Source: Paraglomus occultum (lineage: Eukaryota; Glomeromycota; Glomeromycetes; Paraglomerales; Paraglomeraceae). From it: 13,026 nucleotides of DNA. Shown here piece by piece: positions 1-8,802 of the stretch (positions are counted from its first letter, which is position 1; each line of letters starts with the position of its first letter). The notes under the pieces were generated by a model. That model did not search any database and had not been told where the DNA came from. It saw nothing but the letters and a program-made list of their open reading frames with translations. Position numbers and translations under genes: made by a program. The stretch is taken from positions 1-13,026 of the forward strand of contig CAJVPJ010001034.1 of assembly GCA_910592205.1 (NCBI GenBank). The letters are read 5' to 3'.

Positions 1-356
1 AAACGTTCAATCAATTGAGTGTCATTGAAAGAGCCGACTTTGTTCCAACTTATAAATTTCTGGATGAATCTTTAGTTACCAAGATTGAAATGTTATTCAG
101 CGATGAAAAAGAAATACTCATGATTGGAGAATCGCCAATAGATTGTCAATGTGCGGATCTTTGTCAATTCAAATTCTCTCAACCGTTTTTGAGCGATGCA
201 TATACAGTTAATGGGAAAGTCTACCGCAACGGGGAAATATGCGATGTTGATGTAACGCTATATCATGCCAGCATTTATGAATTTTCTCTCAAAATTGGAT
301 GGCATGAATTTCCTTATATAATGTGGCTCGTTAATATGCTAAATTATTTAATTTAA
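1..356 (+). pseudogene. N-terminal segment of the RNF213-like relic
   Basis: This frame is open from the left edge to a TAA at 354-356. It reads as ordinary protein (FVPTYKFLDES, MLFSDEKEILMIGES, FSQPFLSDAYTVNGKVY, CDVDVTLYHASIYEFSLKIG). I assign it to the RNF213-like gene from its position and coding look, not from a motif I can name. The last part, after about 300, may be intron: a run of TA-rich sequence ends in AG at 356-357, and the next frame reads NLSESVEDLCVSC across the junction. No good GT donor is visible after KIG, so the exon border is uncertain. A separate small upstream gene is the alternative. Confidence 0.5.
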
Positions 357-489
357 GTGAAAGTGTTGAAGATCTTTGTGTCAGCTGCCGGGTAATCGTG
401 CTAGGATTGGTTACTTTGGTTCATGTCATGTCATCAGCATGGAACTGGGATAGAAAAAGATGTTTACGGACGAAGCCTAGCTGCGGAAA
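357..489 (+). pseudogene. Short coding-like linker before the tandem repeat
   Basis: Different frames hold plausible protein pieces in turn: ESVEDLCVSC, then NRARIGYFGSCHVISMELG, then GIEKDVYGRSLAAESN leading into the repeat. No single frame is open throughout, which fits one exon with one or two small indels. I cannot identify a domain. Confidence 0.35.
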
Positions 490-802
490 GCAATCTAATT
501 GCACGAGGAACGAACGAACAAACGGAGCGAGCCGAACGGGGTGCGGAAAAGGCAGGCCAAAGTGATTCTCGTGGCGACGATCTACTCACAGAAGGCAATC
601 AAATTGCACGAGGAACGAACAAACAAACGGAGCGAGCTGAACGGGGTGCGGAGAAGGCAGGCCAAAGAGATTTTCGTGGCGATGATCTAGACACAGAAGG
701 CAATCAAATTGCACGAGGAACGAACGAACAAGCGAAGCAAGTTGAATGGGGAATGATAAAGGCAAGACAGAGATTCTCGTGGCGACGATTTAGACACAAA
801 AA
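490..802 (+). repeat. Three tandem 105-bp units encoding a 35-residue charged repeat
   Basis: Units begin at the GCAATC of 490, 595 and 700. The first two are 105 bp long and nearly identical. The third is about 103 bp and more diverged. In the host frame each unit encodes IARGTNEQTERAERGAEKAG followed by a second half ending in RGDDL and T/D-EGN. The result is charged, R/E/Q-rich and probably helical or disordered. In unit 3, near 767, two bases are missing compared with units 1 and 2, which shifts the frame. The new frame runs on as DTKSNINIMPHENVEK, so the repeat and the following exon were once continuous. The length of 105 is divisible by three, so copy number could vary without breaking the frame. 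I do not know its function. Confidence 0.85.
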
Positions 803-1562
803 GCAATATTAATATCATGCCACATGAAAATGTCGAAAAAGAACGAAGTCAAAGATTCGGAAAGTTTAAAAAAAAACGTTTTCGGGAACATAATAATGTT
901 TTTTATGAAGGCTGTGATCACAGAGATAATCGCGAACTTGTTCCCGTAGAAAACCAATACGTCATCTGCAAGTGGGATTCAAAATACACCATTCCTGAAC
1001 ACGATATTTCTGAGTCGTTTTGCTTTCTTACGCAGATATTCGAAACGATCACCAAAGCTAATTTCAATGCCAAGCTTAGGGAGGTGTTCAATCAATACGA
1101 AGATCTCTGTATGAAAACTGTGAACATAGAATTTATTACCGACTGCGCTTACGAGGCTAAACGAGATGCACAATGTGTTTTCTTGTGCGTACTGCTCGGC
1201 TTGCTTGTGAAAAACTCCCATAATATTTACGAAGTCAGACTCGTGGATACATTCCATCGGCATGCTTGTTGAATTCTCTTGGTTTTATAGACGGTGATGA
1301 CACGCTTCTCAAAGACGTTATAGAGTTGCTATCCTACGCTGTTGGCGTGTTAGTCCAGCATAATTGGCACACATCAAATTCTTTCGAGTGGATGGGAATG
1401 TTCGGAGTAGCAGCGTTTATCGATCTAAAATATTCGTTTTTGGAGTCAGTTGGACAACGCGAACCAAACCTAGATGAATCGGAACGTTTCTGCGAATGTC
1501 TTATGAAGCAGAAACTTAATATTGAAACGGAGAAAGATGACCAATATATTCGATTATTTAGA
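803..1562 (+). pseudogene. RNF213-like N-terminal exon segment
   Basis: Two overlapping frames make up this exon. The first (to about 1258) reads FGKFKKKRFREHNNVFYEG, VENQYVICKWDSKYTIPEHD, FCFLTQIFETITKANF and EFITDCAYEAKRDAQCVFLC. The second (from 1266) reads NSLGFIDGDDTLLKDVIELL, EWMGMFGVAAFIDLKYSFLE and DDQYIRLFR. The FLTQ-F-TIT / EFITD-YEAK-DAQCVFLC style matches what I recall of the N-terminal part of invertebrate RNF213-like proteins. One missing base near 1258 breaks it. The exon ends at AGA (1560-1562) before a strong GTAAGT donor. Confidence 0.6.
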
Positions 1563-1627
1563 GTAAGTACTATTCAATTTCCGTTGCATAGCTTCTAATA
1601 TGATACTAATGTAATGTATATCGTTAG
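1563..1627 (+). other. Intron (GT-AG, 65 bp) of the RNF213-like relic
   Basis: The donor is AGA|GTAAGT and the acceptor TATATCGTTAG|TCT. Joining gives LFR|SFIETAANIR in phase 0. Confidence 0.75.
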
Positions 1628-2421
1628 TCTTTTATTGAAACCGCCGCCAATATTCGAATTCTAGTATTTCTATGGAAGGAAATGATTAGACCAGACATGA
1701 AGGCTAACGCCTCATTAAAACAGAATTGGATGACACGTCTAAACGAGATAATTAATACAGATAATGCAACAGGATTACGCGTGCACTGCCAGACGGTCTA
1801 GATATTGACTTCCCGTCATTGTTCATTAAAAGGATTATAAATTTACTCGATGGACAAAGATCAAAATGGGATAGAGACAATGTTGAGGAATTTGTTGCGT
1901 TGTTCGAAGACGATAGGCTGTTGTGGACGTCAGAAGACAGAATGAAAGTGTTGAAATTGGTATCTATTTCACAGAACATGGAAATATTGGATGTGTTCGT
2001 GGACTTACTTCGAGTAGTTCTGGACAAAAGCTATTTCAATGCAAAACTTGATGAATGTTGCACACAATGGTTCAAACGGGTAATAAGTCAAATAAAGGAA
2101 TCACGTAACTGCTCTCACGATAATGGGTATAATTATGTATATACTGTATATAACCGACTTTCCACCATTTATCCAATACTCGGACATCGACAGACGATTA
2201 AAAACGAACTATTAAATATTGCTGACGACCGCATCGCTCCATTTGAAGAAGCTCAAATTTATGCTGCAGTTAAGGATATAGGAGACTTACAAGCGGAAGA
2301 GATTTGGAAATCGTTCTACGCAATTGTGCAAAAAAACTTTGTGGAAGGCTGATGAACATTTACTGAAGAAAATTAGACAAATATGCGATTGTGACGGCAA
2401 GCAAATTCAAGTCCCTAATGG
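1628..2421 (+). pseudogene. RNF213-like N-terminal helical exon
   Basis: The reading SFIETAANIRILVFLWKEM leads to a stop at 1798-1800. It resumes in another frame as LPDGLDIDFPSLFIKRIINL and runs to about 2335, including DRLLWTSEDRMKVLKLVSIS and HRQTIKNELLNIADDRIAPF. After an extra A in the run of seven at 2330-2336 it continues as LWKADEHLLKKIRQICDCD and QIQVPNG. The content is alpha-helical with no catalytic motif. It matches the long N-terminal solenoid-like part of the family by position. Lesions are a frame change near 1782 and a one-base insertion near 2335. Confidence 0.65.
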
Positions 2422-2500
2422 GTAAGTGATAATGTAAACTTACTTTCATCCATCCTTTGCTTTGTGTTATAATACAGTGATTCGATTCTTTTTATTATAG
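2422..2500 (+). other. Intron (GT-AG, 79 bp) of the RNF213-like relic
   Basis: The donor is GG|GTAAGTGA and the acceptor is a pyrimidine-rich TTTTTATTATAG|TTTC. The phase 2 joint restores a glycine codon and reads VPNG|FCEDILTKLQ. Confidence 0.8.
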
Positions 2501-4265
2501 TTTCTGTGAAGATATTTTGACCAAGTTGCAAGAAAGCGCTTCTTATCAAGAAGCCGACGAAACTAGCGACAAATTTCACCAGAGCTTGTTGGGTTCTTGG
2601 AAATTTTGGATGAGCGTGTTGACTGCCACGGGTTGTGTAAACCGTATTAAACAACATCTCGGAAGAGCTATTGAAGACTTGGCGGAGAAGCTAGAATGCC
2701 AACGCGTCACAGTTAGCATGCTTCAACAACTTTTTCAGTATTCGGACCAAGATCTTTCGGAATATTTTGGTATTCTGAACCGTTTCGATGATGGCGAACA
2801 GTCCTTTGCGGACTATACAAGAATGTCGGGTAGTATTTTCTAGCTTCCAAGAGAGTTAAATCAACTCAGTACATTTTACGAGAAATTTTGTCAGCGAAAT
2901 GCCAGAGTAACTAATGCTGAAGATTACCTCAATGATATTGCTAAAAGAAGCAACTCGCTTGATAAGATTCGATACAAAGATATTTTATTAAAAGAGTATT
3001 GGGAAATTCATCAATCGATAACTGACGTTGCAGAACGCATATATCCGTTTCGTGATTCGGGAACCTTTGCCAATGTCTTTGAAGAATGTTTGAAGGAAGA
3101 GGAAGAATCGGGACCTTTGACAGTAGAAGTAGTCGCTCAGAAAGTTGCCGAGGCAGCATTCAACAAGTATAATGAAAAAAGAACTGCTTATAAAGATTGG
3201 GGAAAGTTAACGTGCGCCCAATCACGTCCATTGTGGGCAAACGTGAAAAATGTCGAACAGGAACTGAAATCAATGTCAGAGGGCATGGAATGGAAGAGTT
3301 CACAGGGTTTGATGAAATCGATTAAAGTGCTGGCTGAAATACCCGAATGGAAAGAGCGATTACGATACCTGATAGATGTATTGAATATTTTTGCAGTCAT
3401 TGATGACGGAGAAGAAACATTTTTGACGATGCTTGCCGGCTTAGAAAAAGAAACAATGCTGTTAAAAGATTTAAAGGAACTGATCTCAACATTGGAAAAG
3501 TTCTTAATGATTATTGCTGGAAAATAACCAAAGAAATAGCTGCCGCTCGCGATTTATTGATTTGGCTTGACAAAATTGGATTGGATGATTTAAAAAACGT
3601 AATTAATGGAGTTGATGACCACTCTGACGAACGTTTAATCAAGGGAGATATAGTTTCTTCTCTTATGGAAATCAAACAGTTTTTGGCTCCACTCAGATCG
3701 GAGGATGTGCAATTTCGAGTTCCAGGATTTTTGGAAAAGCTTCGCGAATTGACTGATAAGAACAAAGTTCTCGCGGAAAGAATTTCTCTTCGTAACGGCC
3801 ATCGTTCTGCACTAATGAATATGTATGAAAACATTACTAATAGAGGTGAAGTTACGAAGGAGCGTATACAAAATGCTGCGACAAAGGGGTTTACATATTT
3901 AAACGCGATAAGGATGAAGATCGGTGCTCTGTTGAGATGTCTTACGAAACTGAGAAGGGTAGTAACAAATACGACTTGACTGAGTTACAAGATTTGCGAG
4001 GTCGGGCTTTGCTCATCGCCAAGCAGGAGATGGCAACTTCCGCTGTGAAGGACATTCGAGATCGTTCCGAGTCCGAAGAGGACCGAGCAGGTGTTGTAAT
4101 GATGGAGTTTGTTAATCAAGTAGACTTGGTGCATCAGATTATTAATTTTGCAACAAAGTTAATGGAATTGGTTTCTTTTATCGGAAGTTTCGGGCTGTGA
4201 CGCGTACCTCTAAAGAGATGTCAGCTATACTTGGTCAATTGAAAGAAGACTTGGAAAAGTGGCAA
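2501..4265 (+). pseudogene. RNF213-like central linker exon
   Basis: This is a single 1.8-kb exon of mostly helical sequence. Frame 3 reads from FCEDILTKLQESASY through RFDDGEQSFADYTRMSGSIF to a TAG at 2841-2843. The same frame then continues for more than 200 codons (LPRELNQLSTFYEKFCQRNA through GPLTVEVVAQKVAEAAFNKY to LLKDLKELISTLEKF). Frame changes near 3500, 3886 and 4185 break the rest: DYCWKITKEIAAARDLLIWL, then VYIFKRDKDEDRCSVEMSYE and ELQDLRGRALLIAKQEM, then FRAVTRTSKEMSAILGQ to EKWQ. The internal TAG fits a CAG glutamine codon hit by C-to-T. The exon precedes the AAA+ modules as expected for this family. Confidence 0.7.
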
Positions 4266-4366
4266 GTATAAATTCCGTGAAGAGACGCCTATTATATTTT
4301 TAATTTTCTTTTTTGTAAGGTGTTGATATAGTTTTTATGTATTTATAACTTAATAATTTTCTACAG
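4266..4366 (+). other. Intron (GT-AG, 101 bp) of the RNF213-like relic, phase broken by one base
   Basis: The donor is TGGCAA|GTATAA and the acceptor TTTTCTACAG|GGAAGAG. Joining leaves one extra G before EEIVEDAQEDYYYLTFYPGR. This suggests a one-base insertion in the GGG run at the border, or use of a different splice site. It is the longest intron seen in the gene. Confidence 0.6.
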
Positions 4367-6297
4367 GGAAGAGATTGTGGAAGATGCGCAAGAAGATTAC
4401 TACTATCTGACCTTTTACCCTGGAAGACATATCTTGAAGTTTTATGACTATTTCGTTCAAGATGCGCCAGCGAACAACGATCTCAGACAAATTTGCGAAA
4501 CACTGATACATTTCGTGAATCCCGATGCTCAACTGCCATTACCTGGTGAGATTGTGAAGGTGGATTCAGACAAAGGAAACTACAAGGAAGTGCTGTGTGA
4601 TATTGGAAGAAGACTTTCCGCAATCTTTAAGGATGAGCCTGTTATCGAAAGAAAGATTAAGCCTGATATCGTAGAACCAGTCGTTTCTGACACTGTACGA
4701 CCTGGAGAGCTGTTTGTAGCAGCATGTAATGACAAGTTTCGGGTTGCAAACATTATTATGTCATTGTACGCTAACCATGGCTCATACCCTGAACCATGGC
4801 AGGTATTTATATGCAGAACAACGACAACAGCCGAAGGACTTACGCTATTTATAAAAAGATGTTTTTTCGCGGCAGCAAACAGCTACAAAGATTGTTTGTA
4901 CTGCATTGCTAACTTGGCTACAATACAGTCTTGTTAAGCACATAAGAACGTTGCGTGAACAAGAAAAGAATTATAAACTGGCATTAATATGTTGCAGAGA
5001 GCATGGTATCCATCACCACATTCTCGACCAATTTTCAAATCATGTCTACAATACAATAGGTCTCGAGGAAGCTTCCATGAAAAATATGTACAGAGAACTT
5101 TGCCCAAATGTGGAGTGTATATCTTCAGATCTATCTGGTCAGGGTAAAACAGAATATGTCAAACAAACTTGTATGAAGGCGAAGTCACTGCCTAAAAAGC
5201 GTACTGACAAGTGATGGCATGCATTACGATCGACTCGTGCGTCAATTACACGAATGCAGACTGAAACGTTTAGAGAGTTTGCACCTGAACATTGTTCTGT
5301 TGACAATACTGCAGAAGTCAACATGTTTATTTTTGAGTTTCTTACGCTTGGGATGATATCCAACAAAGTACATATTGCTACTCTTCCAAAGCAAGCTATC
5401 TTGATTGAGATTGCATCAACCGTGGATCAATATTTGCTTGAGTCATTGCCAATTATCAAATGTTTACCCCGAAAGCACCTTACCTGTGGAGCATTAACAA
5501 ATTTATTGTCTCAAGCTTCCCTACTTCTTTACTGATTAATTATTTGAAGTCCACAGTCCAATTCAAATTGTTTGTCGCTATTTGGACGTCTACACGAAAC
5601 AAGCGATTGATTATGATGATATCTTTTTCGACGAAACTGTAGCCAAGCAATTACCAGAAGCACGTTGTCGCGAACTCATACAACAGTACTTTTTTGCAGA
5701 TAATCCGGAGACAATCGCGTCTTACCGTTTTGTAGAGATTTTCGTTAGCGTTCTTGCCGATCAATTATTTCGCTTATCCTCAAGCTCTTTCTTTCGTGTT
5801 GAAAACCTCAAGTTGATGATGCGAAATTCAGATGTACGATCAACGCTACTTGAGACTCTATTACGCGTGTCAAAAGATTTTGCGACACGCTCGGTTGAAA
5901 GCAAAGCCGCACAGCTAGCATCGACCGCAGCAGACGCGGATAATGCTCGATTGGTCACAATAGTCAAATGGGATGACTCGAATCATTTGTTAGTATTTTT
6001 CTTATCGCAAACACCAGATCCTATTTGCGCTCTTTACCGTGATAGAGCTAAGGTACCAGACAATGTCAAACGTCTTTTATGGAGCCAAAAGCATCAGATT
6101 GCGCACATTTAGAAACATCTAAACTAGAAAACTATCACGAGATGACAACTCAAGTTTTGCAAGAACGCCTGGAATGTATCACTCGTACATCGATGAAGAG
6201 GCAAAATACTGATAATCTTATAAAAATGGCATTAATATTACTGCGAGCACGTGCGGGCATACCGGTTGTGGTGTGTGGGGAAGCTGGATGCGGCAAG
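4367..6297 (+). pseudogene. RNF213-like exon leading into the first active-type AAA+ module
   Basis: This long exon is highly typical of the family: YYYLTFYPGRHILKFYDYF, PGELFVAACNDKFRVANIIM, SYPEPWQVFICRTTTTAEGL, LVKHIRTLREQEKNYKLALI, HHILDQFSNHVYNTIGLEE, CPNVECISSDLSGQGKTEYV, HYDRLVRQLHECRLKRLESL, LTLGMISNKVHIATLP, ILIEIASTVDQYLLESLP, LDVYTKQAIDYDDIFFDE, RLSSSSFFRVENLKLMMRNS, WDDSNHLLVFFLSQTPDPIC and DNLIKMALILLRARAGIPVV. It ends in the P-loop CGEAGCGK. Note the P-loop-like SGQGKTE near 5138, probably the preceding AAA module. Frame changes lie near 4915 (with some codons apparently lost before LQYSLVKHI), 5196 (A5 run), 5297, 5485, 5546 and 6105. Several codons also seem to be missing between TRTSMKRQ and NTDNLIK. 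Confidence 0.85.
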
Positions 6298-6378
6298 GCA
6301 AAATTCTTTACTTTTTGGGATCGATGTTTATATCTCCAGCAAAAAAATATATAATAATCGATGTCTTGTTTCTGGTAG
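6298..6378 (+). other. Intron with GC donor (GC-AG, 81 bp) splitting a Walker A motif
   Basis: The exon ends at the lysine codon AAG (6295-6297), followed by GCAAAATTC. The acceptor is TTTCTGGTAG|ACGAG. Joining gives GEAGCGK|TSLIGYLAEVVGVKF in phase 0, exactly completing the P-loop. The donor is GC, not GT. It may be a natural GC-AG intron or a decayed GT donor. Confidence 0.8.
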
Positions 6379-6795
6379 ACGAGTTTGATCGGTTATTTGG
6401 CTGAGGTAGTGGGTGTCAAATTCTGTAACCTCTCACTGCATGCCGGTATCGTTGAGAGCCAGATTCTCATGTTCATGAGCGAAGGAAATAAACTTGCTGG
6501 AAAAGGAGAAGTGTGGTTATTCTTTGATGAAATCAACACTTGCAACCACATTGGTCTTTTGGCGGATCTCATAGCTCACAGAACGTTGTTGGGAAAGCCA
6601 ATACATTCAAACATTCGTCTGTTTGCTGCTTGTAATCCTTATTGATTGCGCGTAGGTAATGTTAATGTAGCAGGGCTAGCGAAAAGACGAGTCTATCAGG
6701 AGCAGAGTCAACTCGTTTATCAAGTGCATCCTCTTCCTGATCAAATTCTTGACTATGTCAGGGACTTTGGCGTGCTCAAACCCGAAGATGAACAG
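6379..6795 (+). pseudogene. RNF213-like AAA+ module (by order AAA3-type): Walker B, sensor 1
   Basis: The exon completes Walker A with threonine (6379-6381). It continues as TSLIGYLAEVVGVKF, then Walker B FFDEINTCN with the Asp-Glu pair at 6526-6531, then GLLADLIAHRTLLGKPI and sensor-1 LFAACNPY (6619-6642). An in-frame TGA at 6643-6645 stands where the family has arginine (NPYRLR), which fits CGA to TGA. The frame is otherwise open to 6795: LAKRRVYQEQSQLVYQVHPL, PDQILDYVRDFGVLKPEDEQ. The R in DYVRDFG replaces a tryptophan that I expect from the family. Confidence 0.85.
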
Positions 6796-6862
6796 GTGCT
6801 TGTAAAAGTTCGTTTAATCTCATGATAGAGCTACTAACTAATAGTTTCGTTCTATTACTTAG
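6796..6862 (+). other. Intron (GT-AG, 67 bp) of the RNF213-like relic
   Basis: The donor is GAACAG|GTGCTT and the acceptor TCTATTACTTAG|GTGTAT. The phase 0 join reads KPEDEQ|VYIKIMLESQ. Confidence 0.8.
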
Positions 6863-7415
6863 GTGTATATCAAAATTATGCTTGAGAGTCAAGTAAGTAA
6901 GGTTGACGTCATAAGTGATTTGCTGTTTGAGTCGCAAATGTACATACGTAAGATCGAAGGGCCTCAAAGCGTAAGCTTGCGAGACGTTAGAAGAGCCATC
7001 AAATTGATTATGTGGTTCCAAAAGAGGCTTAAGTTGATGGAGGAAAGAAAGAAGAGGAAAACCGAATATAACTATGACTGGGGTTATAACGTTAACAATT
7101 ATCCTCCCAAAGACAAATACTTTTTCGAGCGTTGCATTGTTTTATCATTGGGACTCTGTTATCAAGCTCGGCTTTACGATCAGGGTGAAAGAGAAGAATA
7201 CCGTAAACAGATGGCTCGTATTTTCGAGAAGCACAAGGTTCGTCTGACCGCTGAAGACTTTCAACGATACCTTAAGGAAGAGCAGAATGATTGGATACAC
7301 AGGATGGCATGTCCACCGCCACTGCCCTTAATGAAGCACTGTTGGAAAATGTGCTTGTAATGATTGTTTGTATTATGACGAGAATTCCAGTTTTTATTAT
7401 TGGAGCACTTGGAAG
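6863..7415 (+). pseudogene. RNF213-like exon between the two AAA+ modules, ending in the second P-loop
   Basis: It reads VYIKIMLESQVSKVDVISDL, LFESQMYIRKIEGPQSVSLR, DVRRAIKLIMWFQKRLK, ERCIVLSLGLCYQARLYDQ and EEQNDWIHRMACPP. A missing base near 7315 then moves the frame to TALNEALLENVLVMIVCIMT and RIPVFIIGALG plus two bases. The VSLRDVxRAIKLIxWF block is characteristic of the family. The second Walker A begins here (FIIGALG). The family residue in place of L is proline, so CCT to CTT is likely. Confidence 0.85.
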
Positions 7416-7487
7416 GTGACTATCGTTGTGAAGTATGCAATTTTTGTTTGGACAGTGCTAATGCATTACAGATATTGTTAATTCTAG
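7416..7487 (+). other. Intron (GT-AG, 72 bp) splitting the second Walker A motif
   Basis: The donor is GGAAG|GTGACT and the acceptor TTAATTCTAG|TTCC. The phase 2 join makes a serine codon and reads FIIGALGS|SKSLAIRLI, the P-loop of the second AAA+ module. Confidence 0.8.
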
Positions 7488-7562
7488 TTCCAAATCTTTA
7501 GCAATAAGACTAATCTTTGGGGAACTGATTCTAACGATGAGTATTTTAGAAAACTACCACAG
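7488..7562 (+). pseudogene. Small RNF213-like exon after the second P-loop
   Basis: It starts SSKSLAIRLI. Near 7514 the frame changes to LWGTDSNDEYFRKLPQ and the exon ends at CAG|GTAACC. A few codons before LWGTDS seem to be missing. The exon is one of the shortest in the gene. Confidence 0.75.
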
Positions 7563-7638
7563 GTAACCATATCGAACAATAATGTTTTACATTTTACATT
7601 GTTTAGTATGTCTCCTCTTACATAAGCTTTGCTTTAAG
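7563..7638 (+). other. Intron (GT-AG, 76 bp) of the RNF213-like relic
   Basis: The donor is CCACAG|GTAACC and the acceptor TTTGCTTTAAG|GTTG. The phase 0 join reads KLPQ|VVIISHQGSSSSTSD. Confidence 0.75.
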
Positions 7639-8071
7639 GTTGTTATAATTTCACATCAAGGATCATCTTCCTCTACATCTGACGGTATTCTCCAGAAAGA
7701 TACAGAAGTCCAAATCCGATACCTTTAATTTACAGGCAGTAGTTCTTTTAGATGAAGTTGGTCTAGCGGAAAGGAGTCCATTTAATCCCTTGAAGATTTT
7801 ACATGCGCTACTTGAACCTAATTATCCTAAGGATGGACCAGAAGTGTCGGTAATCGGAATAAGTAATTGGAGATTAGACAATAGTAAATCGAGTAGAGCA
7901 TTACTGGTTCGGAGACCTCAATTGAGCAAAAGGGATCTTGTGGAGACAGCTCTTTCTCTTTTGTTGAAGGGCGAACGCGAATCATCAATTGATATGAGCA
8001 ACCGCAAAATAAAAAACCTTGCTGCAGCCTACACAGATTACCAAAAAACCAGAAATACCCCAACTTCCATG
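7639..8071 (+). pseudogene. RNF213-like AAA+ module (by order AAA4-type): Walker B and sensor 1
   Basis: It reads VVIISHQGSSSSTSDGILQ. After an extra base in the AAA run near 7698 it continues as KSDTFNLQAVVLLDEVGLAE (Walker B Asp-Glu at 7751-7756), RSPFNPLKILHALLEPNYP, sensor-1 GISNWRLDNSKSSRALLVRR (Asn at 7865-7867) and RDLVETALSLLLKGERESS. A further shift near 8050, in a run of six A's, gives NFHG at the exon end. VVLLDEVGLAE-SP and GISNWxLD are diagnostic of this AAA module in RNF213 proteins. Confidence 0.88.
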
Positions 8072-8142
8072 GTATATATGTGTCTTTAGATAACATATTC
8101 TGTGATTCCATGTATTGACATTATCTTTGTGCCTTTTAACAG
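8072..8142 (+). other. Intron (GT-AG, 71 bp) of the RNF213-like relic
   Basis: The donor is TTCCATG|GTATAT and the acceptor TGCCTTTTAACAG|GTCTT. The phase 1 join reads NFHG|LRDYYALVKSLNRGK. Confidence 0.8.
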
Positions 8143-8196
8143 GTCTTCGTGATTATTATGCTTTAGTCAAAAGTTTGAACAGAGGGAAACTTACCA
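8143..8196 (+). pseudogene. 54-bp RNF213-like mini-exon
   Basis: It encodes (G)LRDYYALVKSLNRGKLT between two well-formed introns. No lesion is visible. It is supported by in-phase joining on both sides (phase 1 in, phase 1 out). Confidence 0.78.
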
Positions 8197-8269
8197 GTGA
8201 GTCAAGTTGTGATATATGCATTTGACGATATTAAGTCAGTGATTTAAACGCTCTTTGTTAATTTTTTAG
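8197..8269 (+). other. Intron (GT-AG, 73 bp) of the RNF213-like relic
   Basis: The donor is CTTACCA|GTGAGT and the acceptor TTAATTTTTTAG|TGGAT. The phase 1 join reads KLT|MDSIQLGLARNFGGTD. Confidence 0.8.
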
Positions 8270-8601
8270 TGGATTCAATACAATTGGGCCTCGCACGAAA
8301 TTTCGGGGGCACTGATCAAATGAAAGCAATATGCGAAGATTACTTTGGAAACGTATTGAAGGAATCCGGTAGACTGTTCGATTACAGCTATGATCCAATA
8401 CCAGTTGAAAAATTAATTAACGAGAATCTTCACGAGAAAGATGCCAGACATTTAATGATAATCGGAAAAAGTGAATCAATAGTTAACATCCTTACTTATC
8501 ATTTGAGGTCACTCGATATGGATCCAATGGTTCTTCGTGGATCGCAATTTCCGGACGATGCAGAGGGTGACTATTCTTACGGCGTATTAAGTAGAGTTAT
8601 G
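8270..8601 (+). pseudogene. RNF213-like exon after the second AAA+ module
   Basis: This is the cleanest long exon of the relic, with no frame break. It reads DSIQLGLARNFGGTDQMKAI, CEDYFGNVLKESGRLFDYSY, EKDARHLMIIGKSESIVNIL, DMDPMVLRGSQFPDDAEGD and YSYGVLSRVM. The pattern DARxLxIIxKxxSxxxIL followed by a GSxFPxD block corresponds to the region after the AAA4 motifs in the family. Confidence 0.8.
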
Positions 8602-8671
8602 GTAAAGTCTCTAAAATACTCATACGGATATGTTTGTTGGTCATAACTTGCTAAAAATCATAACCTTGTAG
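8602..8671 (+). other. Intron (GT-AG, 70 bp) of the RNF213-like relic
   Basis: The donor is GTTATG|GTAAAG and the acceptor ATAACCTTGTAG|ATG. The phase 0 join reads LSRVM|MCVEAGKPLILTDLD. Confidence 0.8.
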
Positions 8672-8726
8672 ATGTGCGTTGAAGCAGGAAAACCGCTTAT
8701 CTTGACTGATCTGGATGTTATATATG
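8672..8726 (+). pseudogene. 55-bp RNF213-like mini-exon
   Basis: It encodes MCVEAGKPLILTDLDVIYG, where the last codon is completed by the next exon. The family has a matching block here (CMETGKxVLLLxLxxLYxSLYD), so the assignment is good. It carries no lesion. Confidence 0.82.
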
Positions 8727-8802
8727 GTTGGTTTCGACTTTTTTAATATATGAATTTGCGTTTAAAACATTTCATAATTTTCTTCATATTTTTATATTTT
8801 AG
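8727..8802 (+). other. Intron (GT-AG, 76 bp) of the RNF213-like relic
   Basis: The donor is ATATG|GTTGGT, which is weak. The acceptor TTTTTATATTTTAG|GTAGC has a good T-rich tract. The phase 1 join reads DVIYG|SLYDLWNQNYIT. Confidence 0.8.

Noticed and set aside
490-802. Regular repeats as a CRISPR array
   Set aside because: There are only three contiguous 105-bp units with no spacers, they are coding in frame, and the setting is eukaryotic.
2330-2340. Frame changes in A-runs as programmed ribosomal frameshifting
   Set aside because: Nineteen shifts in both directions, several outside homopolymers, cannot be a translation signal. Decay or sequence error is simpler.
6643-6645. TGA in the conserved NPY-R-LR motif as a selenocysteine codon or programmed readthrough
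   Set aside because: The family has arginine here, CGA to TGA explains it in one step, and many other frame lesions surround it.
7827-8111. Minus-strand ORF of 94 codons as an antisense gene
   Set aside because: It lies opposite the conserved Walker B/sensor-1 exon, has no domain, and is a shadow of that coding sequence.
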